Shown here piece after piece: positions 37,650-45,516 of a DNA stretch of 64,000 nt. The notes under the pieces are model-generated. The model was not told the DNA's origin. It did no database searches and saw nothing but the letters and a program-made list of their open reading frames with translations. Position 1 is the stretch's first letter. The number at the start of each line of letters is the position of its first letter. The DNA comes from Rhodococcus sp. X156 (lineage in GTDB: Bacteria; Actinomycetota; Actinomycetes; Mycobacteriales; Mycobacteriaceae): positions 1,645,001 to 1,709,000 of the forward strand of contig NZ_CP034766.1 of NCBI RefSeq assembly GCF_004006015.1, written 5' to 3'. A program made the position numbers and the translations under genes.

Positions 37650-39119
37650 GTGGACGAGCCGGGCCTGGCGATGGGCACGGCGGGCGGACGCTGGCTGCTG
37701 CTGGCCGCGATCGGCGGCTCCGGCATGGCCCTGCTGGACTCCACCGTGGTGAACGTCGCGCTGCCCCGGATCGGTACCGCGCTCGGCGCCGGCTTCGGCG
37801 GCCTGCAGTGGACCCTGAACGGCTACACGCTGATGCTCGCCTCGCTCATCCTGCTGGGCGGTGCGCTCGGGGACCGCTACGGCCGGCGCCGGGTGTTCCT
37901 GGTGGGGGTGGCCTGGTTCGCGGTGGCCTCGCTGTTGTGCGGCCTCGCGCTGAACGTGGAGATGCTGGTGGCCGCCCGGGCCCTGCAGGGCATCGGCGGC
38001 GCCCTGCTCACCCCCGGCAGCCTGTCGCTGATCTCGGCCAGCTTCCGGGCGTCCGACCGCGGCGCGGCGGTGGGGGCGTGGTCGGGCCTGGGCGGGGTGG
38101 CCGCGGCCGTCGGGCCGCTGGTCGGCGGCTGGCTGGTGGAGCAGGTGAGCTGGCGAGCGGTGTTCCTGGTCAACCTCCCGCTGGCCGCGCTGGTGCTGTG
38201 GGTGGGGGTGCGCCACGTGCCGGAGAGCCGCGACCCGCAGGCGCCCGGCCGGCTCGACCTCACCGGGGCGTTGCTCACCGTGGTCGGCCTCGCCGCGCTC
38301 ACCTACGGGCTGATCGCCGTGCAGTGGGTCCCGGTGGTGGTGGGCCTGGTGGCGCTCGGGGCCTTCGTGGTGGTGGAGCGGCGCAGCCGGCACCCGCTGG
38401 TGCCGCTGGAGCTGTTCGCCTCGCGGCTGTTCACCGCGGCCAACCTGGTGACGCTGGCCGTCTACGCGGCGCTGGGCGGGGTGTTCTTCCTGCTGGTGCT
38501 GCAGCTGCAGGTGGTGGCGGGCTTCTCCCCGGTGGCGGCGGGGCTGGCGTTGCTGCCGGTGACCGCGCTGATGCTGGTGCTCTCCGCGCGCTCCGGGGCG
38601 CTGGCCCAGCGGATCGGCCCGCGGCTGCAGATGACGGTGGGCCCGCTGGTGGCCGCGGCCGGGCTGCTGCTCACCCTGCGCATCGGGCCGGGCTCGTCCT
38701 ACCTGCGCGACGTGCTGCCCGCGGTGACGGTGTTCGGGCTGGGCCTGGCGTGCCTGGTGGCCCCGCTCACCGCCGCCGTGCTGGCCGCGGCACCGGCACA
38801 CCTGGCCGGCACCGCGTCCGGGGTGAACAACGCGGTGGCCCGCACCGCCGGACTGCTGGCCGTGGCGGCGCTGCCCGCACTGGTGGGCCTCGGGGGAGCG
38901 GACTACCTGCAGCCGGCGGTGTTCGACCCCGGCTTCGACGCCGCGATGCTCATCTGCGCGGGCCTGCTCGGGGCCGGTGCCGTGGTGGCGCTGGTGCTGG
39001 TGCACGGCCGTCCCGAGGTGCGCCAGCCCAGCCCCGCCGTGCTGGCGGTGGACCGGAACCTGCAGTGCGGCGTGGACGGCCCGCCGGTGTGTCCCCGCGC
39101 GCCGCGGCAGAGCGAGTAG
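37650..39119 (+). CDS. MFS transporter, DHA2 (EmrB/QacA) type
   Basis: 489 residues with about 14 hydrophobic spans. The DHA2 signature is in the first span (GGSGMALLDSTVVNVALPRI), then LNGYTLMLASLILLGGALGDRYGRRRVF (motif A), ALQGIGGALLTPGSLSLI, motif C-like GGVAAAVGPLVGGWLVEQ and SWRAVFLVNLPLA. A proton-driven exporter; substrate unknown. It ends 71 bp before the start of ipdA but reads upstream of the KstR2 site, so it is probably not part of the ipd operon. The C-terminal tail is cytoplasmic and includes two Cys. Confidence 0.9.
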   Translation: MDEPGLAMGTAGGRWLLLAAIGGSGMALLDSTVVNVALPRIGTALGAGFGGLQWTLNGYTLMLASLILLGGALGDRYGRRRVFLVGVAWFAVASLLCGLALNVEMLVAARALQGIGGALLTPGSLSLISASFRASDRGAAVGAWSGLGGVAAAVGPLVGGWLVEQVSWRAVFLVNLPLAALVLWVGVRHVPESRDPQAPGRLDLTGALLTVVGLAALTYGLIAVQWVPVVVGLVALGAFVVVERRSRHPLVPLELFASRLFTAANLVTLAVYAALGGVFFLLVLQLQVVAGFSPVAAGLALLPVTALMLVLSARSGALAQRIGPRLQMTVGPLVAAAGLLLTLRIGPGSSYLRDVLPAVTVFGLGLACLVAPLTAAVLAAAPAHLAGTASGVNNAVARTAGLLAVAALPALVGLGGADYLQPAVFDPGFDAAMLICAGLLGAGAVVALVLVHGRPEVRQPSPAVLAVDRNLQCGVDGPPVCPRAPRQSE

Positions 39120-39147
39120 CCACGGTCGCTCGTCTGCTAGCCTCCCA

Positions 39148-39161
39148 ACCAAGCACTTGCT
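39148..39161. promoter_or_regulatory. KstR2 operator
   Basis: ACCAAGCACTTGCT fits the KstR2 consensus AnCAAGnnCTTGnT at every fixed position. It lies 30 bp upstream of the ipdA GTG, in the gap after the MFS gene. KstR2 represses the genes for degradation of the steroid rings C/D and is released by HIP-CoA; the repressor gene itself is not in this window. Confidence 0.85.
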
Positions 39162-39190
39162 AGGTAGATCGAGCAGAGGTAGGGACGCAC

Positions 39191-40057
39191 GTGGCTGACA
39201 AACGGATGACCGAGCAGGAGGTCGTCGCCGAGCTGTCCTCGGGGATGACCATCGGGATCGGCGGATGGGGGTCGCGGCGCAAGCCGATGTCCCTGGTCCG
39301 GGCGATTCTCAACTCCGACCTGACCGACCTGACCATCGTGACCTACGGCGGTCCGGACGCCGGCCTGCTGTGCGCGGCCGGCAAGGTCCGCCGCCTGGTC
39401 TACGGCTTCGTCTCGCTGGACTCCATCGCGCTCGACCCGCACTTCCGGGCGGCGCGCCAGGCCGGCAGCATCGAGGTCACCGAGTACGACGAGGGCATGC
39501 TCCAGTGGGGCCTGTACGCCGCGGCCATCCGCGTGCCGTTCCTGCCCACCCGGGCCGGCCTGGGCTCCGACGTCATGCGCGTCAACCCCCAGCTCAAGAC
39601 GGTCTCCGACCCCTACGGCAGCGGCGAGGACCTGGTGGCCGTCCCGGCGCTGCACCTCGACGCCGCGCTGGTGCACATGAACCGCGCCGACGCGCAGGGC
39701 AACGCCCAGTTCCTCGGCCCGGACCCGTACTTCGACGACCTGTACTGCATGGCCGCCGAGCGGGCCTACGTCTCCTGCGAGAAGGTCGTGCCCACCGAGG
39801 AGCTCTCCGCCACGGCGCACCCGGCCACCCAGCGCATCTCCCGGATGATGGTCCGCGGCGTGGTGGAGGCCCCCAACGGCGCCCACTTCACCTCCTGCGT
39901 GCCCGACTACGGCCGCGACGAGAAGTTCCAGAAGGCCTACGCCACCGCCGCTGCCGACCCGGCCGCCTGGGCCGAGTTCAGCGAGCGCTACCTCTCCGGC
40001 TCCGAGGCCGACTACCAGGCCGCAGTGACCAACAGCAGCACGGAGGTTTCGGCATGA
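39191..40057 (+). CDS. ipdA: CoA-transferase-fold hydrolase, alpha subunit (cholesterol ring degradation)
   Basis: A 288-residue class I CoA-transferase-type alpha subunit: MTEQEVVAELSSGMTIGIGG, RKPMSLVRAIL, ALVHMNRADAQGNAQFLGP and AYVSCEKVVPTEEL. IpdAB opens the last carbon ring of the steroid nucleus by retro-Claisen-type C-C hydrolysis of COCHEA-CoA rather than transferring CoA. It is the first gene of a KstR2-type operon ipdA-ipdB-ipdC-ipdF-echA20, starting at GTG 39191 and overlapping ipdB by 4 nt. Assignment rests on sequence pattern plus the diagnostic neighbours. Confidence 0.93.
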   Translation: MADKRMTEQEVVAELSSGMTIGIGGWGSRRKPMSLVRAILNSDLTDLTIVTYGGPDAGLLCAAGKVRRLVYGFVSLDSIALDPHFRAARQAGSIEVTEYDEGMLQWGLYAAAIRVPFLPTRAGLGSDVMRVNPQLKTVSDPYGSGEDLVAVPALHLDAALVHMNRADAQGNAQFLGPDPYFDDLYCMAAERAYVSCEKVVPTEELSATAHPATQRISRMMVRGVVEAPNGAHFTSCVPDYGRDEKFQKAYATAAADPAAWAEFSERYLSGSEADYQAAVTNSSTEVSA

Positions 40058-40854
40058 GCGAGGCGACCCAGACCGGCGCGACCCAGACCGACGTGAGCAG
40101 GGCCGAGGTGTGCGTCATCGCCTGCGCCGAGGCCTTCCGCGACAACGGTGAGATCCTGGCCAGCGCGTTCGGCACCATCCCCGCCATCGGCGTGCGCCTG
40201 GCGCGGCACACCTTCTCCCCGGACCTGCTGCTCACCGACGGCGAGGCCGCCGTGGTCAAGGGAACCTGGGCCATCGGTGCCGCCGCGCCCGAGGACGTCG
40301 AGTCCTGGATCCCCTTCCGCACCATCTTCGACGTGGTGTGGAGCGGCAAGCGGCACGTGATGATGATCCCGAGCCAGATCGACTCCTACGGCAACACCAA
40401 CATCTCGGCCATCGGCGACCACGCCAAGCCCAAGGTGCAGCTGCTCGGCGCCCGTGGCGCCCCGGGCAACAGCGTCTACCACCCCACCAGCTACTGGGTG
40501 CCCAAGCACAGCACCCGCATCTTCACCCCCACGGTGGACATGGTGTGCGGCGTCGGCAACGACAACGCGCAGAAGGCGGGCCCCGCGGCCGCGAAGTTCC
40601 ACGACCTGCGCACCGTGGTCACCAACCTCGCCGTCCTGGACTACGACAAGCCCACCGGCCAGCTGCGGCTGAAGTCGCTGCACCCGGGAGTCACCGTGGA
40701 GGAGGTCCAGGAGGCCACCGGCTTCGACCTGGTGGTCCCCGCGGACGTGCCCTTCACCCGGCTGCCCACCGACGCCGAGCTGCAGCTGATCCGCGAGGTC
40801 ATCGACCCCCGCAGCCTGCGCGACCGCGAGGTCAAGCCGGAGGTCAAGCAGTGA
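40054..40854 (+). CDS. ipdB: CoA-transferase-fold hydrolase, beta subunit (cholesterol ring degradation)
   Basis: 266 residues. The family core is ACAEAFRDNGEILASAFGTIP, LLTDGEAAVVKGTWAIG, DVVWSGKRHVMMIPSQIDSYG and NISAIGDHAKPKVQLLGARG. It partners IpdA to form the heterodimeric hydrolase. ATG 40054 is fixed by the ATGA overlap with ipdA and by CGGAGG 8 nt before it; the longer open frame from 39265 is the shadow of ipdA. The first 17 residues (Thr/Gln-rich, TQTGATQTD) are a slight extension. Confidence 0.93.
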   Translation: MSEATQTGATQTDVSRAEVCVIACAEAFRDNGEILASAFGTIPAIGVRLARHTFSPDLLLTDGEAAVVKGTWAIGAAAPEDVESWIPFRTIFDVVWSGKRHVMMIPSQIDSYGNTNISAIGDHAKPKVQLLGARGAPGNSVYHPTSYWVPKHSTRIFTPTVDMVCGVGNDNAQKAGPAAAKFHDLRTVVTNLAVLDYDKPTGQLRLKSLHPGVTVEEVQEATGFDLVVPADVPFTRLPTDAELQLIREVIDPRSLRDREVKPEVKQ

Positions 40855-41915
40855 GCCTGCACCCCGCGCTGAGCACCCGGGTCACCGAGCTCTTCGGCGT
40901 CAAGTACCCGGTCGTGCAGACCGGCATGGGCTGGGTCTCCAACGCCGGGCTCACCGCCGCCACCGCCAACGCCGGCGGCCTGGGCATCATCGCCGGCGGC
41001 GCGATGAGCTACGAGGAGCTGTCGGACAACATCACCAAGGTCCAGGCCCTCACCGAGAACCCCTTCGGCGTGAACCTGCGGGCCGACTCCGCCGACATCG
41101 CCAAGCGGATCGACCTGGTCATCCGCGCCGGCGTCAAGGTGGCCTCCTTCGCCCTGGCCCCCAAGCAGGACCTCATCGGCCGGCTCAAGGACGCCGGCGT
41201 GGTGGTCATGCCCTCCATCGGCGCCCGCCGGCACGCGGAGAAGGTCGCCGCCTGGGGTGCCGACGCGGTGCTCGTGCAGGGCGGGGAGGGCGGCGGCCAC
41301 ACCGGCAACGTCCCCACCAGCCTGCTGCTGCCCCAGGTCGTCGACGCCGTGGACATCCCGGTGATCGCCGCCGGTGGCTACTTCGACGGCCGCGGCCTGG
41401 TCTCGGCGCTGGCCTACGGTGCCGAGGGCATCGCCATGGGCACCCGGTTCCTGCTCACCAGCGACTCCCCGGTGGCGGCCAACGTCAAGGACGTCTACCT
41501 GTCCAAGACGGTCAACGACACCGTGCTCACGCTGCAGATCGACGGGGTGCCCCAGCGCGTGCTGCGCGCCGGCACCATCGACCAGATCGAGTCCAGCTCC
41601 GGCGCCCGCCGGATGGCCCGCTCGGTGCGCAACGCGGTGGCCTTCCAGAAGCTCTCCGGCACCCCGTGGACGCACATGATGCGGGAGGGCCTGGCGATGA
41701 AGAAGTCGCACGACCTCTCCTGGAGCCAGGTCGTGATGGCGGCCAACGCCCCCATGCTCTACCGCTCCGCGCTGGTCGACGGCCGCACCGACCTCGGCGT
41801 GATGGCCACCGGTCAGGTGGTGGGCCTCATCGAGGACACCCCCAGCTGCGAGGAGCTCATCCAGCGCATCATCACCGAGGCCGACCAGGTCCTCAACCGA
41901 CTTGGGAAGGCCTGA
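40851..41915 (+). CDS. ipdC: NAD(P)H-dependent flavin oxidoreductase IpdC
   Basis: A 354-residue FMN barrel of the nitronate monooxygenase/2-nitropropane dioxygenase superfamily: VKYPVVQTGMGWVSNAGLTA, GGLGIIAGGAMSYEEL, VQGGEGGGHTGNVPTSLLL, IPVIAAGGYFDGRGLVSALAYG and AEGIAMGTRFLLTSDSP. In the pathway it acts on a bicyclic HIP-derived CoA thioester (Rv3553 counterpart) ahead of ring cleavage by EchA20. Start GTG 40851 overlaps ipdB (GTGA). True nitronate oxidation is unlikely given the operon. Confidence 0.93.
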   Translation: MSLHPALSTRVTELFGVKYPVVQTGMGWVSNAGLTAATANAGGLGIIAGGAMSYEELSDNITKVQALTENPFGVNLRADSADIAKRIDLVIRAGVKVASFALAPKQDLIGRLKDAGVVVMPSIGARRHAEKVAAWGADAVLVQGGEGGGHTGNVPTSLLLPQVVDAVDIPVIAAGGYFDGRGLVSALAYGAEGIAMGTRFLLTSDSPVAANVKDVYLSKTVNDTVLTLQIDGVPQRVLRAGTIDQIESSSGARRMARSVRNAVAFQKLSGTPWTHMMREGLAMKKSHDLSWSQVVMAANAPMLYRSALVDGRTDLGVMATGQVVGLIEDTPSCEELIQRIITEADQVLNRLGKA

Positions 41916-41916
41916 G

Positions 41917-42717
41917 ATGTCTGAGAGCACCACCGCGTCCGCACCGGCCCTGCAGCCGGGCCCGGGCCACAACCTGCTGGCCGGCAAGACCGTGCTGGTC
42001 ACCGCCGCGGCCGGCACCGGCATCGGCTTCTCCACCGCCGAGCGCTGCGCCATCGAGGGCGCCACCGTGGCCATCAGCGACCGCCACGAGCGTCGCCTGG
42101 CCGAGGCGGCCGACAAGATCGAGGAGACCACCGGCACCCGCCCGCTGGCCATCCCGTGCGACGTCACCAACCAGGAGCAGATCGACCACCTGATGGACGC
42201 CACGGTGGCCGAGCTCGGGCGCATCGACGTGCTGGTGAACAACGCCGGCCTGGGTGGCACTGCCTCGGTGATCGACATGACCGACGACCAGTGGAGCAGC
42301 GTGCTCGACGTGACGCTGACGTCCACCTTCCGCGCCACCCGCGCGGTGCTGCGGCACATGGTGCCCCAGGGCAGCGGCGTGATCATCAACAACTCCTCGG
42401 TGATCGGCTGGCGCGCCCAGCAGGGCCAGGCCCACTACGCCGCCGCCAAGGCCGGCGTGATGGCGCTGACCCGCTGCTCCGCGCTGGACGTGGCCGAGCA
42501 CGGCATTCGGGTGAACGCCGTGGCGCCGAGCATCGTGATGCACCCGTTCCTGGCCAAGGTGACCACCGACGAGCTGCTCGCCGAGCTGAGTGCCAAGGAG
42601 GCCTTCGGGCGCCCGGCCGAGGCGTGGGAGCTGGCCAACGTCATCGTCTTCCTGGCCAGCGACTACTCCAGCTACATGACGGGCGAGGTCGTCTCCGTCA
42701 GCAGCCAGCACCCGTGA
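41917..42717 (+). CDS. ipdF: SDR family dehydrogenase IpdF (steroid ring pathway)
   Basis: 266 residues. NAD-binding loop is VTAAAGTGIGFSTAERCA with ISDRHERRL after strand 2; VNNAGLGG, NNSSVIGWRAQQGQAHYAAAK (Ser, Tyr, Lys) and the C-terminus SDYSSYMTGEVVSVS are nearly the same as I recall for Rv3559c/IpdF, which works on hydroxy/keto bicyclic CoA intermediates derived from HIP. ATG 41917 is chosen over 41902 because GGGAAGG lies directly upstream and the family starts there. In M. tuberculosis this gene is a few genes away from ipdABC; here it is inside the operon. Confidence 0.85.
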   Translation: MSESTTASAPALQPGPGHNLLAGKTVLVTAAAGTGIGFSTAERCAIEGATVAISDRHERRLAEAADKIEETTGTRPLAIPCDVTNQEQIDHLMDATVAELGRIDVLVNNAGLGGTASVIDMTDDQWSSVLDVTLTSTFRATRAVLRHMVPQGSGVIINNSSVIGWRAQQGQAHYAAAKAGVMALTRCSALDVAEHGIRVNAVAPSIVMHPFLAKVTTDELLAELSAKEAFGRPAEAWELANVIVFLASDYSSYMTGEVVSVSSQHP

Positions 42718-42751
42718 TCGCCACCTCACCCCAGCCGCTAGGAGCACGCGC

Positions 42752-43504
42752 ATGACCCAGACCGAGGCCTCCGTGGTCACCACCACCGTGCACCCCAACG
42801 GGGTCGCGGAGATCGTCGTGGACAACCCGCCGGTCAACGCCCTGCCCGTGGCCGGCTGGTTCGCCATCGCCGACCAGGTCCGCGCCGCCGGTGCTGACCC
42901 GCAGGTGCGCGTGGTGGTGCTGCGCGCCGAGGGGCGTGGCTTCAACGCGGGCGTGGACATCAAGGAGATGCAGCGCACCGACGGCTTCACCGCGCTGCTC
43001 GGGGCCAACAAGGGCTGCTACGAGTCCTTCAAGGCCGTCTACGAGTGCGCCGTGCCGGTCATCGCCGCGGTGAACGGCTTCTGCCTCGGCGGCGGCATCG
43101 GTCTCATCGGCAACGCCGACGTGATCGTGGCCAGCGAGGACGCGACCTTCGGCCTGCCCGAGGTGGACCGTGGCGCCCTGGGTGCCGCCACCCACCTGTC
43201 CCGGCTGGTCCCGCAGCACAAGATGCGGGCCATGGTCTACACCTCGGCCACGGTGACCGCTGCGGAGCTGCTGCACTTCGGCTCGGTGCACTCGGTGGTG
43301 CCCAAGGACGAGCTGCGCACGGCCGCGCTGGAGCTGGCGGAGCAGATCGCCGCCAAGGACCCGACGGTGATCCGGGCGGCCAAGGCCTGCCTCAACGGCA
43401 TCGACCTGTGGGACGTCAACCGCAGCTACCGCTACGAGCAGGGCTACACCTTCGAGCTCAACCTCACCGGCGTCTCCGACCGCATCCGGGACGAGTTCGC
43501 CTGA
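42752..43504 (+). CDS. echA20: enoyl-CoA hydratase-family ring hydrolase EchA20
   Basis: A 250-residue crotonase: VEEIVVDNPPVNALP-like start, the oxyanion-hole segment EGRGFNAGVDIKEMQ, then VNGFCLGGGIGLIGNADVIVASEDATFGLPEVDRGALGAA with the catalytic-region Glu/Asp. EchA20 hydrolytically opens the five-membered ring D intermediate HIEC-CoA to COCHEA-CoA, the IpdAB substrate. ATG 42752 follows TAGGAGC. It is the last gene of the operon, ending at a strong hairpin. Order differs from M. tuberculosis, where echA20 precedes ipdA. Confidence 0.9.
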   Translation: MTQTEASVVTTTVHPNGVAEIVVDNPPVNALPVAGWFAIADQVRAAGADPQVRVVVLRAEGRGFNAGVDIKEMQRTDGFTALLGANKGCYESFKAVYECAVPVIAAVNGFCLGGGIGLIGNADVIVASEDATFGLPEVDRGALGAATHLSRLVPQHKMRAMVYTSATVTAAELLHFGSVHSVVPKDELRTAALELAEQIAAKDPTVIRAAKACLNGIDLWDVNRSYRYEQGYTFELNLTGVSDRIRDEFA

Positions 43505-43516
43505 GCCCGCCGGGGT

Positions 43517-43549
43517 CGGTCTCCCACCGCTGCTGGCGGTGGGAGACCG
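43517..43549. terminator. terminator hairpin after the ipd operon
   Basis: A perfect 14-bp stem CGGTCTCCCACCGC/GCGGTGGGAGACCG with a 5-nt loop lies 13 bp after echA20, between convergent genes. There is no T-tract, usual for this GC content. Confidence 0.8.
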
Positions 43550-43574
43550 GCCCAACGGCTCATCGGTTCAGCCG

Positions 43575-44051
43575 TCAGCGGTTCAGCCGGCCGCGAACGG
43601 TGCTGCCCAGCGCCCGCACGGCGCCCTTGGCGCTGGCGGCCAGCACGGTGGTCCAGTCGAAGTAGTCGCGCCAGAGCACGATCTTGCCGTCGCGCACCTC
43701 GAAGGTGCCGCACACCCAGAACGCCGCCTCCCACGAGCGCACCTTCAGCACGTCGGTGCGCTCGGTGAGCACCACCGGGCCGTTGGCCGCGATGTTGTGG
43801 ATGCGGCCCTCGAAGCCGGTGCCCACCTTGCCCATCCAGCGCACCTGCTTGGCGAAGGCCTCCTTGCCGCGGGCCGGGGGCAGCGGCACGTTCTGGTAGA
43901 CGACCTCCTCGGCCGCGTACGTCAGCGCCTTCTCGATGTCGAGGGCGTCCATCGCCGCCAGGAAGGCGGTGACCACCTCGGTGGGATCGGTACCCACCTG
44001 CGCGTGGCTGGGCTGCGGAGCAGGGCCGGGTGACTGTGACGTGTCTGACAT
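43575..44051 (-). CDS. limonene-1,2-epoxide hydrolase-like (EphG type)
   Basis: 158 residues of the NTF2/LEH fold. The catalytic Arg-x-Asp pair is ERTDVL (Arg98, Asp100), and the second Asp lies in LWRDYFDW (129-132), together matching the LEH triad. YxN in VVYQNVPLPPARG lines the water site. Family members open epoxides with water; mycobacterial EphG (Rv2740) acts on sterol-like epoxides in vitro. ATG 44051 is chosen at the conserved N-terminus; the upstream frame is a shadow. Convergent with the ipd operon, it may serve the same steroid metabolism, although no KstR-type site was seen before it. Confidence 0.82.
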   Translation of the reverse strand: MSDTSQSPGPAPQPSHAQVGTDPTEVVTAFLAAMDALDIEKALTYAAEEVVYQNVPLPPARGKEAFAKQVRWMGKVGTGFEGRIHNIAANGPVVLTERTDVLKVRSWEAAFWVCGTFEVRDGKIVLWRDYFDWTTVLAASAKGAVRALGSTVRGRLNR

Positions 44052-44121
44052 CCAGCAATCGTAGTGCCGCCAGCGGGTATCCGCGTGGCCTGATTCACTC
44101 CGCGCTCGTAGCGTTGTACCG

Positions 44122-45516
44122 GTGACCGACCTTGCGACCAACAGCATGCCCACGACCGTCGGCGCGCTCCGCGCCAGCAACCACGTCCAGCGGGGCGTGA
44201 AGGACGAGATCCGCCACAACCTGCTCACCGCCCTGCGGGAGGGCCGCGACCCGTGGCCGGGGGTCCTCGGCTTCGACGAGACCGTCCTGCCCCAGGTGGA
44301 GCGCGCCCTGCTCGCCGGCCACGACATGGTGATCCTCGGCGAGCGCGGCCAGGGCAAGACCCGGCTGCTGCGCTCCCTGGTGGGGCTGCTCGACGAGTGG
44401 ACCCCGGTGATCGCCGGCTCCGAGCTGGGTGAGCACCCCTACGAGCCCATCACCCCCGCCTCGCTGCGCCGGGTCGCCGAGCTGGGCGAGGACCTGCCCA
44501 TCACCTGGCGCCACCGCAGCGAGCGCTACGCGGAGAAGCTCGCCACCCCCGACACCAGCGTCGGCGACCTCGTCGGTGACGTCGACCCGGTGAAGGTGGC
44601 CGAGGGCCGCAGCCTGGGCGACCCGGAGACCATCCACTACGGCCTCGTCCCGCGCAGCCACCGCGGCATCGTGGCCATCAACGAGCTGCCCGACCTCGCC
44701 GAGCGCATCCAGGTGTCGCTGCTCAACGTGATGGAGGAGCGCGACATCCAGGTGCGCGGCTACATCCTGCGGCTGCCGCTGGACGTGCTGCTGGTGGCCA
44801 GCGCCAACCCCGAGGACTACACCAACCGCGGCCGCATCATCACCCCGCTCAAGGACCGCTTCGGCGCCGAGATCCGCACGCACTACCCGCTGGAGCTCGA
44901 TGACGAGGTGGCCGTGGTGGTGCAGGAGGCCGACCTGGTGGCCACCGTGCCCGACCACCTGCTGGAGATCCTGGCCCGCTTCACCCGCTACCTGCGGGAG
45001 TCCACCTCGGTGGACCAGCGCTCCGGCGTCTCCGCCCGCTTCTCCATCGCCGCCGCCGAGACCGTGGCGGCCGCGGCGCTGCGGCGCTCGGCGGTGCTGG
45101 GAGAGCAGACCCCGGTGGCCCGGGTGGTCGACCTGGGCACGGTGGTGGACGTGCTGCGCGGCAAGCTGGAGTTCGAGTCGGGTGAGGAGGGCCGGGAGAC
45201 CGAGGTGCTCGAGCACCTGCTGCGCCGGGCCACCGCCGACACCGCCCGCGCCAACCTGGCCGGCATCGACCTCGGTGCGCTGGTGGGCGCGATCGACTCC
45301 GGCGCCGCGGTGGTCACCGGCGACGACGTCACCGCCGCGCAGCTGTTGGCCGGGCTGCCGCCGGTGGACGCGCTCAAGGAGGTGGACGAGCGCCTGGACG
45401 CCGACACCGACGGTGAGCGGGCCGCCGCCGCCGAGCTGGCCCTGGAGGGGCTCTACCTGGCGCGGCGCATCGCCAAGGACGCCGACAACCGGGGCCGGAC
45501 GGTGTACCAGGCATGA
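44122..45516 (+). CDS. MoxR/magnesium-chelatase-like AAA ATPase (Rv0958 type)
   Basis: 464 residues. Walker A LGERGQGKTRLLRSL; Walker B-like GIVAINELPDLAERIQ with Asn-Glu in place of Asp-Glu, as in this subfamily; Sensor 1 LLVASANPEDYTNRGRI; and a ChlI-like helical lid. It is paired with the downstream VWA protein (4-nt overlap), the standard MoxR-VWA chaperone pattern in which the ATPase remodels or inserts cofactors into target proteins. It is not a chlorophyll gene, as no BchH/BchD is present. GTG 44122; the target is unknown. Confidence 0.9.
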   Translation: MTDLATNSMPTTVGALRASNHVQRGVKDEIRHNLLTALREGRDPWPGVLGFDETVLPQVERALLAGHDMVILGERGQGKTRLLRSLVGLLDEWTPVIAGSELGEHPYEPITPASLRRVAELGEDLPITWRHRSERYAEKLATPDTSVGDLVGDVDPVKVAEGRSLGDPETIHYGLVPRSHRGIVAINELPDLAERIQVSLLNVMEERDIQVRGYILRLPLDVLLVASANPEDYTNRGRIITPLKDRFGAEIRTHYPLELDDEVAVVVQEADLVATVPDHLLEILARFTRYLRESTSVDQRSGVSARFSIAAAETVAAAALRRSAVLGEQTPVARVVDLGTVVDVLRGKLEFESGEEGRETEVLEHLLRRATADTARANLAGIDLGALVGAIDSGAAVVTGDDVTAAQLLAGLPPVDALKEVDERLDADTDGERAAAAELALEGLYLARRIAKDADNRGRTVYQA

